DNA of 13,694 bases, from NCBI GenBank assembly GCA_024279575.1, contig JAJRRJ010000080.1, positions 1 to 13,694 of the forward strand, read 5' to 3'. The position numbers were made by a program, and so were the translations under genes. A model generated the notes under the pieces. It worked only from the letters and a program-made list of their open reading frames with translations. It did no database searches and had not been told where the DNA came from. Source of the DNA: Alphaproteobacteria bacterium. Lineage in GTDB: Bacteria > Pseudomonadota > Alphaproteobacteria > Rhizobiales > Devosiaceae. Positions 1-7,172 of the stretch are shown here, in pieces. Every line of letters starts with the position of its first letter. Position 1 is the stretch's first letter.

Positions 1-6
1 CACCCC

Positions 7-1542
7 CTACAACGGTATATTATTATGCTTCTTGGGCGGCCCCTCCGCCCGTTTCCCCTTCAGCGTTGAAAACGCCCGGATCAGCCGCTTGCGAGAATTG
101 TGCGGCAGGATAACATCGTCGATAAAACCCCGTTCGGCAGCGACAAATGGATTAGCGAACCGCTTTTCATAATCCGCCGTGCGCCGGGCGATTTTTTCCT
201 TATCCCCCAGTTCGCTACGATAGATGATCTCCACCGCCCCCTTGGCGCCCATCACCGCGATTTCCGCCGTTGGCCAGGCATAATTTACATCCGCGCGGAT
301 ATGTTTTGAGGCCATCACATCATAGGCCCCCCCATAGGCTTTGCGGGTAATCAGCGTGACTTTTGGCACCGTGGCCTCGGCATAGGCAAACAACAATTTG
401 GCCCCGTGCTTGATAATGCCCCCATATTCCTGAGCCGTGCCGGGCAGAAAACCGGGCACATCGACAAGGGTCAAAATCGGGATATTAAAACAGTCGCAAA
501 AGCGTACAAACCGCGCCGCTTTTTTGCTTGAGTTGATATCAAGACACCCCGCCAGCACCATGGGCTGATTAGCTACAACGCCAATTGTTTCCCCATCCAG
601 ACGCATAAAACCGGTGATAATATTGCCCGCATGCTCCTTTTGAATCTCTAAAAAACTGCCCTCATCGGAAATTTTTTCAATCACTTCCATCATGTCATAG
701 GGGGTGTTGGCATTGTCCGGAATAAGACTGTTAAGCGACATTTCGACCCGCTCAACCGTGTCATTTACCGCAACACGCGGTGCTTTTTCTCGCGCACTCA
801 GGGGAAGATAATCCACCAGCCGGCGCACTTCGAGCAACGCCTCAATATCATTATCAAACGCCGCATCGGCCACCGAGGATTTTTGCGTGTGGGTCGTTGC
901 CCCCCCCAGCTCTTCTGCGGTGACAATCTCGTTGGTCACGGTTTTAACCACGTCCGGCCCGGTCACAAACATATAGGAGGTGTCGCGCACCATATAGATA
1001 AAGTCGGTCATCGCCGGGGAATAAACCGCCCCGCCCGCGCACGGGCCCATGATGAGCGAAATTTGCGGAACAGCGCCGGAAGCCTGCACATTGCGCCAGA
1101 ACACTTCGGCATAACCGCCAAGGGAATCCACCCCCTCTTGTATGCGCGCACCGCCGCTATCATTAAGCCCGATAACCGGCGCACCGTTCTGCACCGCAAG
1201 GTCAAGAATTTTACAGATTTTTCTGGCATGGGTTTCGCTGAGCGAGCCGCCAAAAACCGTAAAATCCTGGGAATAAACATAAACCATACGAGAGTTGATC
1301 GTTCCCCAGCCGATCACCACGCCGTCGCCGGGAATATCTTGATCCGCCATGCCAAAATCATTACAGCGCTGGGTGACAAACATGTCATATTCTTCAAAAC
1401 TGCCCGGATCGAGCAACACATCAAGCCGCTCACGCGCGCTCAGCTTGCCTTTTCCATGCTGAATATCAATCCGGCGCTGCCCGCCACCAAGCCGGGCATT
1501 CTCGCGCCGTTTTTCCAGTGCTGAAATTATATCGTCCATCAT
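7..1542 (-). CDS. pccB: Propionyl-CoA carboxylase beta (carboxyltransferase) subunit, PccB
   Basis: Carboxyltransferase subunit of biotin-dependent propionyl-CoA carboxylase; it moves the carboxyl group from biotin on the alpha subunit to propionyl-CoA, giving methylmalonyl-CoA in the cytoplasm. The N-terminus has the family pattern EKRRENARLGGG...GKLSARERLD. Both oxyanion-hole regions are visible: GARIQEGVDSLGGY and GPCAGGAVYSPAMTDF in the N-half, and VDVPGFLPGTAQEYGGI and KAYGGAYDVMASK in the C-half. The end PPKKHNNIPL is typical of PccB. The frame is open back to an ATG at 1614, but homology starts at MMDDIISALEKRR, so I choose the ATG at 1542 (511 aa, the usual PccB length of about 510); the adjacent ATG at 1539 is equally possible and the Shine-Dalgarno is only a G-run. 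The biotin carboxylase partner pccA is not in the window. Divergent from the ScfR regulator, which probably controls it. Acetyl-CoA or other acyl-CoA specificity cannot be excluded by eye. Confidence 0.95.
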   Translation of the reverse strand: MMDDIISALEKRRENARLGGGQRRIDIQHGKGKLSARERLDVLLDPGSFEEYDMFVTQRCNDFGMADQDIPGDGVVIGWGTINSRMVYVYSQDFTVFGGSLSETHARKICKILDLAVQNGAPVIGLNDSGGARIQEGVDSLGGYAEVFWRNVQASGAVPQISLIMGPCAGGAVYSPAMTDFIYMVRDTSYMFVTGPDVVKTVTNEIVTAEELGGATTHTQKSSVADAAFDNDIEALLEVRRLVDYLPLSAREKAPRVAVNDTVERVEMSLNSLIPDNANTPYDMMEVIEKISDEGSFLEIQKEHAGNIITGFMRLDGETIGVVANQPMVLAGCLDINSSKKAARFVRFCDCFNIPILTLVDVPGFLPGTAQEYGGIIKHGAKLLFAYAEATVPKVTLITRKAYGGAYDVMASKHIRADVNYAWPTAEIAVMGAKGAVEIIYRSELGDKEKIARRTADYEKRFANPFVAAERGFIDDVILPHNSRKRLIRAFSTLKGKRAEGPPKKHNNIPL

Positions 1543-1672
1543 GCCCCCAAAAGGTGATCTTTTTTGTTGTCCAGATAAGCTTAACCGCAATTCCATGATT
1601 AAACGAGACATCAAACTGCGGACATGTTATATTTGTTAATAAAGCAAATTTAAATTTTGTGGATTTTGTTAT
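1543..1672. promoter_or_regulatory. Divergent pccB / ScfR-regulator intergenic region with candidate ScfR operator
   Basis: This 130-base spacer holds both divergent promoters. Its AT-rich part has an imperfect palindrome at 1631-1649 with arms ATTTG and CAAAT (1631-1635 and 1645-1649), overlapped by a second CAAA...TTTG pair (1645-1659), then a direct repeat ATTTTGT at 1654-1660 and 1663-1669. Known ScfR/RamB operators are built from TTTGC/GCAAA-type half-sites, and AAGCAAA here (reverse TTTGCTT) partly fits, so an operator is inferred. The match to the recalled TTTGCAAA consensus is incomplete. The repeats lie directly before the regulator's ATG, which would suit autoregulation. I could not assign convincing -35/-10 pairs for either gene. 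Confidence 0.4.
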
Positions 1673-3088
1673 ATGCGTAGTAAAAAAATCTTCGCCGGCG
1701 CCAAAATTCGTCGCCTGCGACACCATCACGCCCTCACGCAAGGCCAACTTGCCAGCCACCTTGATGTATCCACATCCTATGTCAATCAGATTGAAAATAA
1801 CCAGCGCCCGCTCACCGCTGCTCTGATGTTGGCTTTGGCGGAAAAATTCAATCTGGACTTAAGCGAATTGATGAGCGACAAATCCGATCGCCTGTTAATC
1901 GACTTGCGCGAAGCGTTTGCCGACCCCGTTTTTGGCGATACCCCCCCTAGCTTACACGATCTCAAAAACCTTTCCGCCAATTCCCCGGATATGGCCCATG
2001 CCATGCTAAAGGTATATGCTGCTTATAAAAAATCCACCGAACAGCTGGCAGGGGCTGATTTGTCCATGGGCACAGGCAAAAGTGACACCATGCTGTCCCC
2101 TTACGAAGAAGTGCGTGATTTTTTTCATTACGCCAACAATTATATTAACCCGCTTGATCGCGCCGCCGAAGAGCTTGCCAGCGAATTGGGTGATTTAACG
2201 CCCATGCGTCTGAGCAGACTGGCTGACTATTTTAAGCGCACCCACGACATAAAAATTGTTGAACTGACAAAAGCCCCCCCCTCCCTTTTACGCCGGTTTG
2301 ATCGCACAAAGCGCGTGCTTCACCTCAACCCACGGCTTGGCTCCGCTTCGCGGTTTTTTCAGATTGCCCACCAATTGGCGTTACTCGAACAAACCACCCT
2401 GATCGAACAAATACTGAAAAGTGCGAACTTCAAAACCGACGAGGCACGTCAAATTTGCCGGATCGGGTTGGCAAACTATTTCGCCGGGGCCTTACAAATG
2501 CCCTACAGCCCATTCCTCAAGAGCGCAAAAACCCTCTCCTTTGATCTGGAGGAACTCAGCCGCACCTTTGATGCCTCGCTGGAACAAATTGCCCACCGTC
2601 TCTCCACCATGCAACGCGAAGGCGCGCGTTCAATTCCATTTTTCTTTGCCCGGGTTGATGCCGCCGGCACCATAACCAAACGCCACTCCGCCACCCCGTT
2701 GCAATTTGCCCGATTTGGCGGCGCCTGTCCCTTGTGGAACGTACATCGGGCCTTGGAAACAAAAGGGGAGATCATCCGCCAACTGGCTCAAACCCCGGAC
2801 GGTAATAAATATCTTTGCCTTGCCTGGGCAAGCGAAAAGCGCGATGGGGGCTATGGCTCGCCAACCCGCCGATACGCCTATGCCCTGGGATGCGAAATCA
2901 CCTATGCCAGTCAATTGATTTATGGGCAGGGGATGGATTTAAACAGCGAAACAGCCTTTGACCCCATTGGCATAAGCTGTCGCATTTGTCAGCGCCGCAA
3001 CTGCATTCAGCGCTCAGTGCCCCCCATCGCCTCCGCCATCAGTGTAAACCCCGATCAACGCTCAATAGTGCCCTATCAGATCAGCTGA
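1673..3088 (+). CDS. pccR: Short-chain fatty acyl-CoA regulator family (ScfR) XRE-type transcription factor, PccR-like
   Basis: Predicted cytoplasmic DNA-binding regulator of acyl-CoA assimilation, 471 aa, the usual ScfR length. Residues about 8-62 are an XRE/Cro helix-turn-helix with the family signature SYVNQIENNQRPLT. The middle (about 190-310) resembles the IrrE/DUF955 fold; the position of the HExxH metal motif reads HQLAL (233-237), so no peptidase activity is expected. ANYFAGALQMPYSPF (267-281) follows, then the DUF2083-type C-terminus ending in Cys436-x2-Cys439-x4-Cys444 and RSVPPI, a hallmark of ScfRs. The family includes RamB (glyoxylate shunt), MccR (methylcitrate) and PccR (PCC pathway), which sense acyl-CoAs. 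Divergence from pccB favours PccR, while aceA and glcB about 7 kb away leave a RamB-like role possible. The ATG at 1673 fits the family N-terminus, although its ribosome site (GGA at 1661-1663) is poor. The symbol is assigned by synteny, not proof. Confidence 0.88.
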   Translation: MRSKKIFAGAKIRRLRHHHALTQGQLASHLDVSTSYVNQIENNQRPLTAALMLALAEKFNLDLSELMSDKSDRLLIDLREAFADPVFGDTPPSLHDLKNLSANSPDMAHAMLKVYAAYKKSTEQLAGADLSMGTGKSDTMLSPYEEVRDFFHYANNYINPLDRAAEELASELGDLTPMRLSRLADYFKRTHDIKIVELTKAPPSLLRRFDRTKRVLHLNPRLGSASRFFQIAHQLALLEQTTLIEQILKSANFKTDEARQICRIGLANYFAGALQMPYSPFLKSAKTLSFDLEELSRTFDASLEQIAHRLSTMQREGARSIPFFFARVDAAGTITKRHSATPLQFARFGGACPLWNVHRALETKGEIIRQLAQTPDGNKYLCLAWASEKRDGGYGSPTRRYAYALGCEITYASQLIYGQGMDLNSETAFDPIGISCRICQRRNCIQRSVPPIASAISVNPDQRSIVPYQIS

Positions 3089-3108
3089 GTGATATGCAAA
3101 ATCAACAC

Positions 3109-3768
3109 CTATCGCCAAGGTTGCAGGGTGCAACAGCCGGTTTTGCCTTGGGTACCACTGTTATCAGTAATCAGCATATCCGCCCGCCAGCCATAATCCC
3201 TGTCACTCATTCCATCAGAACACTGCACCCCGGTTGAAAGCACCACTGTCATCATGGATTGCTGACCACTGGCGACAATAAAACCATCCCAGCCGCCACG
3301 AGCCAGATAACCACCGGCAGTGACAATATTAAACGCCTGATCCTCCTCACCCATATTGGAAAGACTGACGCTGTTCTCATCAAGAGTTATATCCCAGAAA
3401 GGTTCATTTCCCAAACACTTAAGCCCAACCGGAATCGAGCTTTGCCCGATTCGGGGAACCTCGATGGGCGTGAGGAATTTTGTCGAAACCCATCCCATTT
3501 GCTCCCCTGTCATGACGTAACCCCAGTTACCATTGCGCAACACCACCTCAACCAGTTTCTCACCGGGAGTGAAGCTGCCAACAATCTCAGAATTGGCATC
3601 CGGGCGCTGTCTGATATTAAGAACGTCATTTGCCGCCACCCCGCTCACTTCAAAATAGGAAGGTGAAACCCCGCTGATCTGCGCATTCGCGGCAAACCCG
3701 GATACACCCCACAAAGCCGTTGAACCAAATAGCAAAACCAGCATCAATTTAAATTTTCTCAATAACAT
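3109..3768 (-). CDS. Exported SH3b-domain protein with COG3650-like C-terminal domain, function unknown
   Basis: Start chosen at the ATG at 3768 (219 aa), because GGGAGG at 3782-3777 sits 8 bases upstream and a signal peptide begins there (MLLRKFK, then a hydrophobic run LMLVLLFGSTALWG). The ATGs at 3819 and 3795 would add a charged, unlikely leader. Signal peptidase I cleavage is probable after A27-N-A29; there is no lipobox cysteine. Residues about 37-100 are a bacterial SH3 domain (SGVAANDVLNIRQRPD...GEKLVEVV...GWVSTKFL), a fold often linked to peptidoglycan binding. Residues about 116-213 match the pattern I associate with COG3650-type proteins: KCLGNEPFWDI, CSDGMSDRDY and a terminal GCC. 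Four cysteines (118, 183, 212, 213) could form disulfides in the periplasm. It is convergent with the regulator (20-base gap) and divergent from sqr. Enzymatic role unknown. Confidence 0.8.
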   Translation of the reverse strand: MLLRKFKLMLVLLFGSTALWGVSGFAANAQISGVSPSYFEVSGVAANDVLNIRQRPDANSEIVGSFTPGEKLVEVVLRNGNWGYVMTGEQMGWVSTKFLTPIEVPRIGQSSIPVGLKCLGNEPFWDITLDENSVSLSNMGEEDQAFNIVTAGGYLARGGWDGFIVASGQQSMMTVVLSTGVQCSDGMSDRDYGWRADMLITDNSGTQGKTGCCTLQPWR

Positions 3769-3981
3769 TTCTCGCACCTCCCATTCACGGTTCATGCCCC
3801 CATCAAGGGGAACTCCCATATTGACTAGCCCGGCAATTCCGGCGAAAACAAGGTTAAATTCTGCCTTGACTTCGTACCAAACATATTAGTTGCTGCTAAT
3901 ATTAACCTGAAGCAGTGCAAATTCGCAATAATTTCTGGTGAATTAAGAACGGCACTGTCAACACCCCTGGGAGGGAATAAA
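3769..3981. promoter_or_regulatory. Divergent promoter region of the SH3b protein gene and sqr, with inverted repeat
   Basis: This 213-base region drives two divergent genes. A perfect inverted repeat, ATATTAG (3883-3889) and CTAATAT (3896-3902) with a 6-base loop, lies about 80 bases before sqr. On the minus strand TTGCGA-N18-TAATAT is a weak promoter candidate whose -10 would coincide with the repeat. On the plus strand TTGACT (3866-3871) is a good -35-like hexamer, but I see no good -10 at 16-18 bases. The sqr ribosome site is GGGAGGG at 3969-3975, 6 bases before the ATG, and is strong. The repeat's size and position suit a dimeric repressor such as the sulfide-responsive ArsR-type regulators (BigR/SqrR), but no such regulator gene is in the window. 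Confidence 0.45.
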
Positions 3982-5265
3982 ATGGCACATGTCGTAGTTT
4001 TAGGCGCAGGCTTGGGCGGCGCAATTATGGCCTATGAAATGAAAGAACAATTGAGGCCACAGGACACTATTACTGTTGTAACCAAGGATCCTAAATATCA
4101 TTTTGTGCCCTCAAACCCGTGGGTCGCAGTAAACTGGCGCTCCCGTGATGATGTGGAAATTGATCTGGCACCGGTCATGGAGCGCCTGGGCATCAATTTC
4201 ATTGTTTCCCCCTGCCAGAGCATCGACCCTGCCAACAACACGATGGTGCTGGAGAACGGCGAAGAAATTACCTATGATTTCCTGATCATTGCCACAGGCC
4301 CCGAACTGGCCTTTGATGAGATTGAAGGGCTGGGGCCTGAGGGCAATACTCACTCAATTTGCCATGTGGAACACGCCGTCACTACGGGACAGGCATTTGA
4401 TGAATTCTGTAAAAACCCCGGCCCGCTAATTGTTGGTGCAGTTCAGGGGGCCTCGTGCTACGGGCCTGCATATGAATTTGCCTTTATCCTTGAAACAGAA
4501 CTGCGCCGACGCAAAATTCGCGATCAGGTTCAAATCACCTATGTCACCCCCGAGCCTTATGTGGGACATCTGGGCCTTGATGGTGTGGGCGATACCAAAG
4601 GCTTGTTGGAAGGGGCTATGCGCGACAAACACGTAAAATGGATGACCAACACCAAGGTCAACAAAGTTGACCCCGGTGTGATGCATGTGGAAAAATTAAA
4701 CAGTGACGGTTCCTCCGCAGGCACATCTGAACTACAATTCAAATTTGCAATGATGTTGCCCGCTTTTCGCGGCATCAAGCCATTAATGGGTATCGAAGGG
4801 CTGGTTAATCCGCGCGGATTTGTAATCGTGGACAAACACCAGATGAATCCCACATTCAACAATATCTTCTCCGTTGGTGTTTGCGTGGCCATTCCCCCGG
4901 TCGGCCCAACCCCGCTTCCCGTTGGTGTTCCAAAAACCGGCTTTATGATAGAATCCATGGTGACCGCAACCGCCCTCAATATTGGCCAGATACTGCGCGG
5001 CAACAGCCCCACCCATCAGGGCAGCTGGAATGCTGTTTGTCTGGCAGACTTTGGCGATAGTGGCATTGCTTTTGTTGCCCAACCCCAGATTCCACCCCGC
5101 AACGTCAACTGGTCATCCGAGGGCAAATGGGTGCACATGGCCAAAATCGGTTTTGAAAAATATTTCATGGGAAAGATGCGCCGCGGTAAATCCGAACCCT
5201 TCTATGAAAAACTGGCCATGGATATGATGGGTATTAACAAACTCAAGGAAATCAAAAAAGACTAA
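3982..5265 (+). CDS. sqr: Sulfide:quinone oxidoreductase, type I (SqrA-like)
   Basis: FAD-dependent enzyme that oxidises sulfide to polysulfide or sulfane sulfur and passes electrons to the membrane quinone pool. At 427 aa it matches type I SQRs. The N-terminal dinucleotide fold shows GAGLGG (8-13). The three redox cysteines are all present: Cys127 (SICHVEH), Cys159 (GASCYGPAYEF) and Cys353 (AVCLADFG), corresponding to Cys128/160/356 of Acidithiobacillus ferrooxidans SQR and, as I recall, the same numbers as in Rhodobacter capsulatus. Other signatures are YHFVPSNPWVAV, PAFRGI and VGVPKTGFMIE. The C-terminal stretch (about 388-420, KYFMGKMRRGKSEPFYEK) is the basic amphipathic part used for monotopic membrane attachment; there is no signal peptide. 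Strong Shine-Dalgarno GGGAGGG. It stands alone: no persulfide dioxygenase, rhodanese or flavocytochrome c lies beside it. Flavocytochrome c is a less likely alternative, given the cysteine pattern. Confidence 0.95.
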   Translation: MAHVVVLGAGLGGAIMAYEMKEQLRPQDTITVVTKDPKYHFVPSNPWVAVNWRSRDDVEIDLAPVMERLGINFIVSPCQSIDPANNTMVLENGEEITYDFLIIATGPELAFDEIEGLGPEGNTHSICHVEHAVTTGQAFDEFCKNPGPLIVGAVQGASCYGPAYEFAFILETELRRRKIRDQVQITYVTPEPYVGHLGLDGVGDTKGLLEGAMRDKHVKWMTNTKVNKVDPGVMHVEKLNSDGSSAGTSELQFKFAMMLPAFRGIKPLMGIEGLVNPRGFVIVDKHQMNPTFNNIFSVGVCVAIPPVGPTPLPVGVPKTGFMIESMVTATALNIGQILRGNSPTHQGSWNAVCLADFGDSGIAFVAQPQIPPRNVNWSSEGKWVHMAKIGFEKYFMGKMRRGKSEPFYEKLAMDMMGINKLKEIKKD

Positions 5266-5291
5266 ATCCCCCCTGATTTCAACAACTCCAA

Positions 5292-5318
5292 GGCGGCACA
5301 GTTATCCCTGTTGCCGCC
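5292..5318 (+). terminator. Probable transcription terminator of sqr
   Basis: GGCGGCA (5292-5298) pairs with TGCCGCC (5312-5318). The inner CAG/CTG extends the stem to about 10 pairs with one bulged T, leaving a 6-base loop (TTATCC). The hairpin starts 26 bases after the sqr stop codon. It is followed by ATTATAATTT rather than a pure T-tract, so it is a moderately strong Rho-independent terminator at best. It separates sqr from ade. Confidence 0.6.
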
Positions 5319-5411
5319 ATTATAATTTACACCATTTTATCAGCCAAGCCTTGAACAAATCAAAGCAAACGCCCATTCTCACCAAAACCAATACTGAGAA
5401 ATCTAAAAAAT
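5319..5411 (+). promoter_or_regulatory. Leader region of ade, no defined motif
   Basis: This is the AT-rich stretch between the sqr hairpin and the ade start. It must hold the ade promoter if the hairpin terminates. TTGAAC at about 5351 resembles a -35, but no convincing -10 follows. There is no riboswitch-like fold I can recognise by eye, and the ribosome site before ade (GAGAAATC, too far from the ATG) is weak. Confidence 0.25.
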
Positions 5412-7121
5412 ATGATCGATTCCAAAACCCTCACGACCATGATCCAGGCAGGTAAAGGCAAACACCCCGCTGACCTTGTGCTTAAAAACATCCAGATGCT
5501 TGATGTCATAAGCGGTAAGGTCACACAAACCGACATTGCAATTGTTGCCGATAGAATTGTGGGTACCCATGCCAGCTATCATGGCAAAACCGAGATTGAT
5601 TGCACCGGAAAATGGGCCGTCCCCGGTTTTATCGACACCCATTTACATATCGAAAGCTCCCTTGTTACCCCCCTTGAGTTTGATCGTTGTGTCCTGCCCC
5701 ACGGCGTTACAACAGTCATTTGCGACCCCCATGAAATCGCCAACGTGCTCGGCACACAAGGAATAGAATATTTCCTCAACTGCGCTGAACGTTCAATCAT
5801 GGACATTCGGATAAACTTGTCCTCATGCGTTCCCTCAACTGCCTTTGAGACCTCGGGCGCCCGGCTCGAAATTGATGATCTTTTGCAATATTCAAACCAC
5901 CCCAGGGTCATCGGTCTTGCCGAGATGATGAATTTCCCCGGCGTCATCAACACTGACCCCAATATTATTGCCAAATTGCTTGCTTTTCAGGACAGGCATA
6001 TGGATGGACACGCACCTCTGCTCTCAGGCACTGACCTGAACGCCTATCTTGCCGCCGGCATTCGCACCGATCACGAAGCGACCTCCGCAAAAGAGGCGCT
6101 GGAAAAACTCTCCAAAGGCATGTCCATTCTTATTCGCGAAGGTTCGGTTTCAAAGGACCTTGACGCGCTGGCTGAAATTATTGACGACAACACAAGCAGT
6201 TTTATCGCCCTGTGCACCGATGATCGTAACCCTCTGGATATTTTCGAAGAAGGGCATTTGGACGAATTAATTCGCCGTTTGATTGCCAAAGGCCACGCCC
6301 CCCATCTGGTCTATCGCATCGCATCAATTTCCGCCGCCCGGATTTTTGGACTAAAAGATCGCGGCATTCTGGCACCGGGCTGGCGCGCCGATATCGCTAT
6401 TCTTGATAATCTTGAAACATGTCAGGTTGGAGATGTGATAAGCGCGGGCCGTCTGATTACACCCAAACTGTTTGCGACACGAGAAAGCGTTGAGCATGTT
6501 GGCTTAAATTCAATGAAAGCCAGGCCGGTTTCCCAAAAAGCCTTTGAAATGAAACCCCTGCACGGCAAAAACCAGATGCCGGTAATCGGGGTAAAACCCG
6601 GTTTGATCCTCACATTCAAAGAGGAGGCGACCCTTGCTGTGACGGAAAAAGGGGTGCAACCCGACCTTGATCAGGACGTGATAAAAGTTGCGGTTGTGGA
6701 GCGTCATGGCATCAACGGCAACATAGGCCACGGTTTTGTCACCGGCTTTGGTCTAAAATCTGGAGCCATTGCATCCTCCGTGGGCCACGACAGCCATAAT
6801 ATCACAGTTATCGGCACCAATGACGCCGATATGGCAGTTGCAGTAAACCGCCTGGTAGAACTCAAGGGCGGATTTTCAGTGGCAAAAGAGGGGAAAATTT
6901 TAGCTGAACTGGCCCTTCCCATAGCCGGACTAATGAGCACAGAAACATTTGAGGGTGTGGCTGAAATCCTTAAACATCTGCGCGACGCGGCCCATTCCCT
7001 TGAATGCATTTTACCCGAGCCGTTTTTACAGGTGGCGTTTCTTGCCCTGCCGGTTATTCCACACCTGAAAATGACTGATCGGGGCCTGTTTGATGTGGAC
7101 AGGTTCGATTTTGTAAAGTGA
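5412..7121 (+). CDS. ade: Adenine deaminase
   Basis: Amidohydrolase-superfamily enzyme (EC 3.5.4.2) that converts adenine to hypoxanthine and ammonia in purine salvage; cytoplasmic. At 569 aa it is close to the family length. Metal and catalytic motifs are in order: HLHIESS (77-83) with His77 and His79, CDPHEIANVLG (104-114), GLAEMMNFPGV (168-178) with Glu171, DGHAP (198-202), the family block TDLNAYLAAGIRTDHEATS (207-225), IREGS (241-245) and CTDDRNP (268-274). The C-terminal adenine-deaminase domain contains GHGFVTGFGL and SSVGHDSHNI and ends DRGLFDVDRFDFV. The ATG at 5412 fits the family, but its ribosome site is weak, which could mean low translation. The two hydrolase genes follow on the same strand after 51 bases without an obvious terminator, so co-transcription is possible although a shared pathway is not evident. 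No purine transporter or hypoxanthine-processing gene is adjacent. Confidence 0.95.
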   Translation: MIDSKTLTTMIQAGKGKHPADLVLKNIQMLDVISGKVTQTDIAIVADRIVGTHASYHGKTEIDCTGKWAVPGFIDTHLHIESSLVTPLEFDRCVLPHGVTTVICDPHEIANVLGTQGIEYFLNCAERSIMDIRINLSSCVPSTAFETSGARLEIDDLLQYSNHPRVIGLAEMMNFPGVINTDPNIIAKLLAFQDRHMDGHAPLLSGTDLNAYLAAGIRTDHEATSAKEALEKLSKGMSILIREGSVSKDLDALAEIIDDNTSSFIALCTDDRNPLDIFEEGHLDELIRRLIAKGHAPHLVYRIASISAARIFGLKDRGILAPGWRADIAILDNLETCQVGDVISAGRLITPKLFATRESVEHVGLNSMKARPVSQKAFEMKPLHGKNQMPVIGVKPGLILTFKEEATLAVTEKGVQPDLDQDVIKVAVVERHGINGNIGHGFVTGFGLKSGAIASSVGHDSHNITVIGTNDADMAVAVNRLVELKGGFSVAKEGKILAELALPIAGLMSTETFEGVAEILKHLRDAAHSLECILPEPFLQVAFLALPVIPHLKMTDRGLFDVDRFDFVK

Positions 7122-7172
7122 GATTAAAACTGCTAAGTTAAATTTTTTGCACTCAATATCGGAGAATAAAAG

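Noticed and set aside
883..1524. 213-codon plus-strand open frame
   Set aside because: It lies wholly antisense to pccB, whose conserved motifs cover the same bases; the translation shows no domain and is typical of shadow frames.
1543..1614. N-terminal extension of pccB to the ATG at 1614
   Set aside because: The 24 extra residues have no counterpart in PccB proteins as I know them, and the 1542 start gives the standard length.
2274..2281. C8 homopolymer in the regulator gene (also C8 at 900-907 in pccB)
   Set aside because: Such tracts can cause sequencing or programmed frameshifts, but both genes remain open and in frame with conserved sequence on each side, so there is no sign of either.
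3259..3666. 135-codon plus-strand open frame opposite the SH3b protein gene
   Set aside because: The minus-strand gene has a strong ribosome site, signal peptide and recognisable domains; the plus-strand frame has none.
3769..3819. Upstream starts (3819, 3795) of the SH3b protein gene
   Set aside because: They would bury the signal peptide behind a charged leader; the ATG at 3768 has the clear GGGAGG site.
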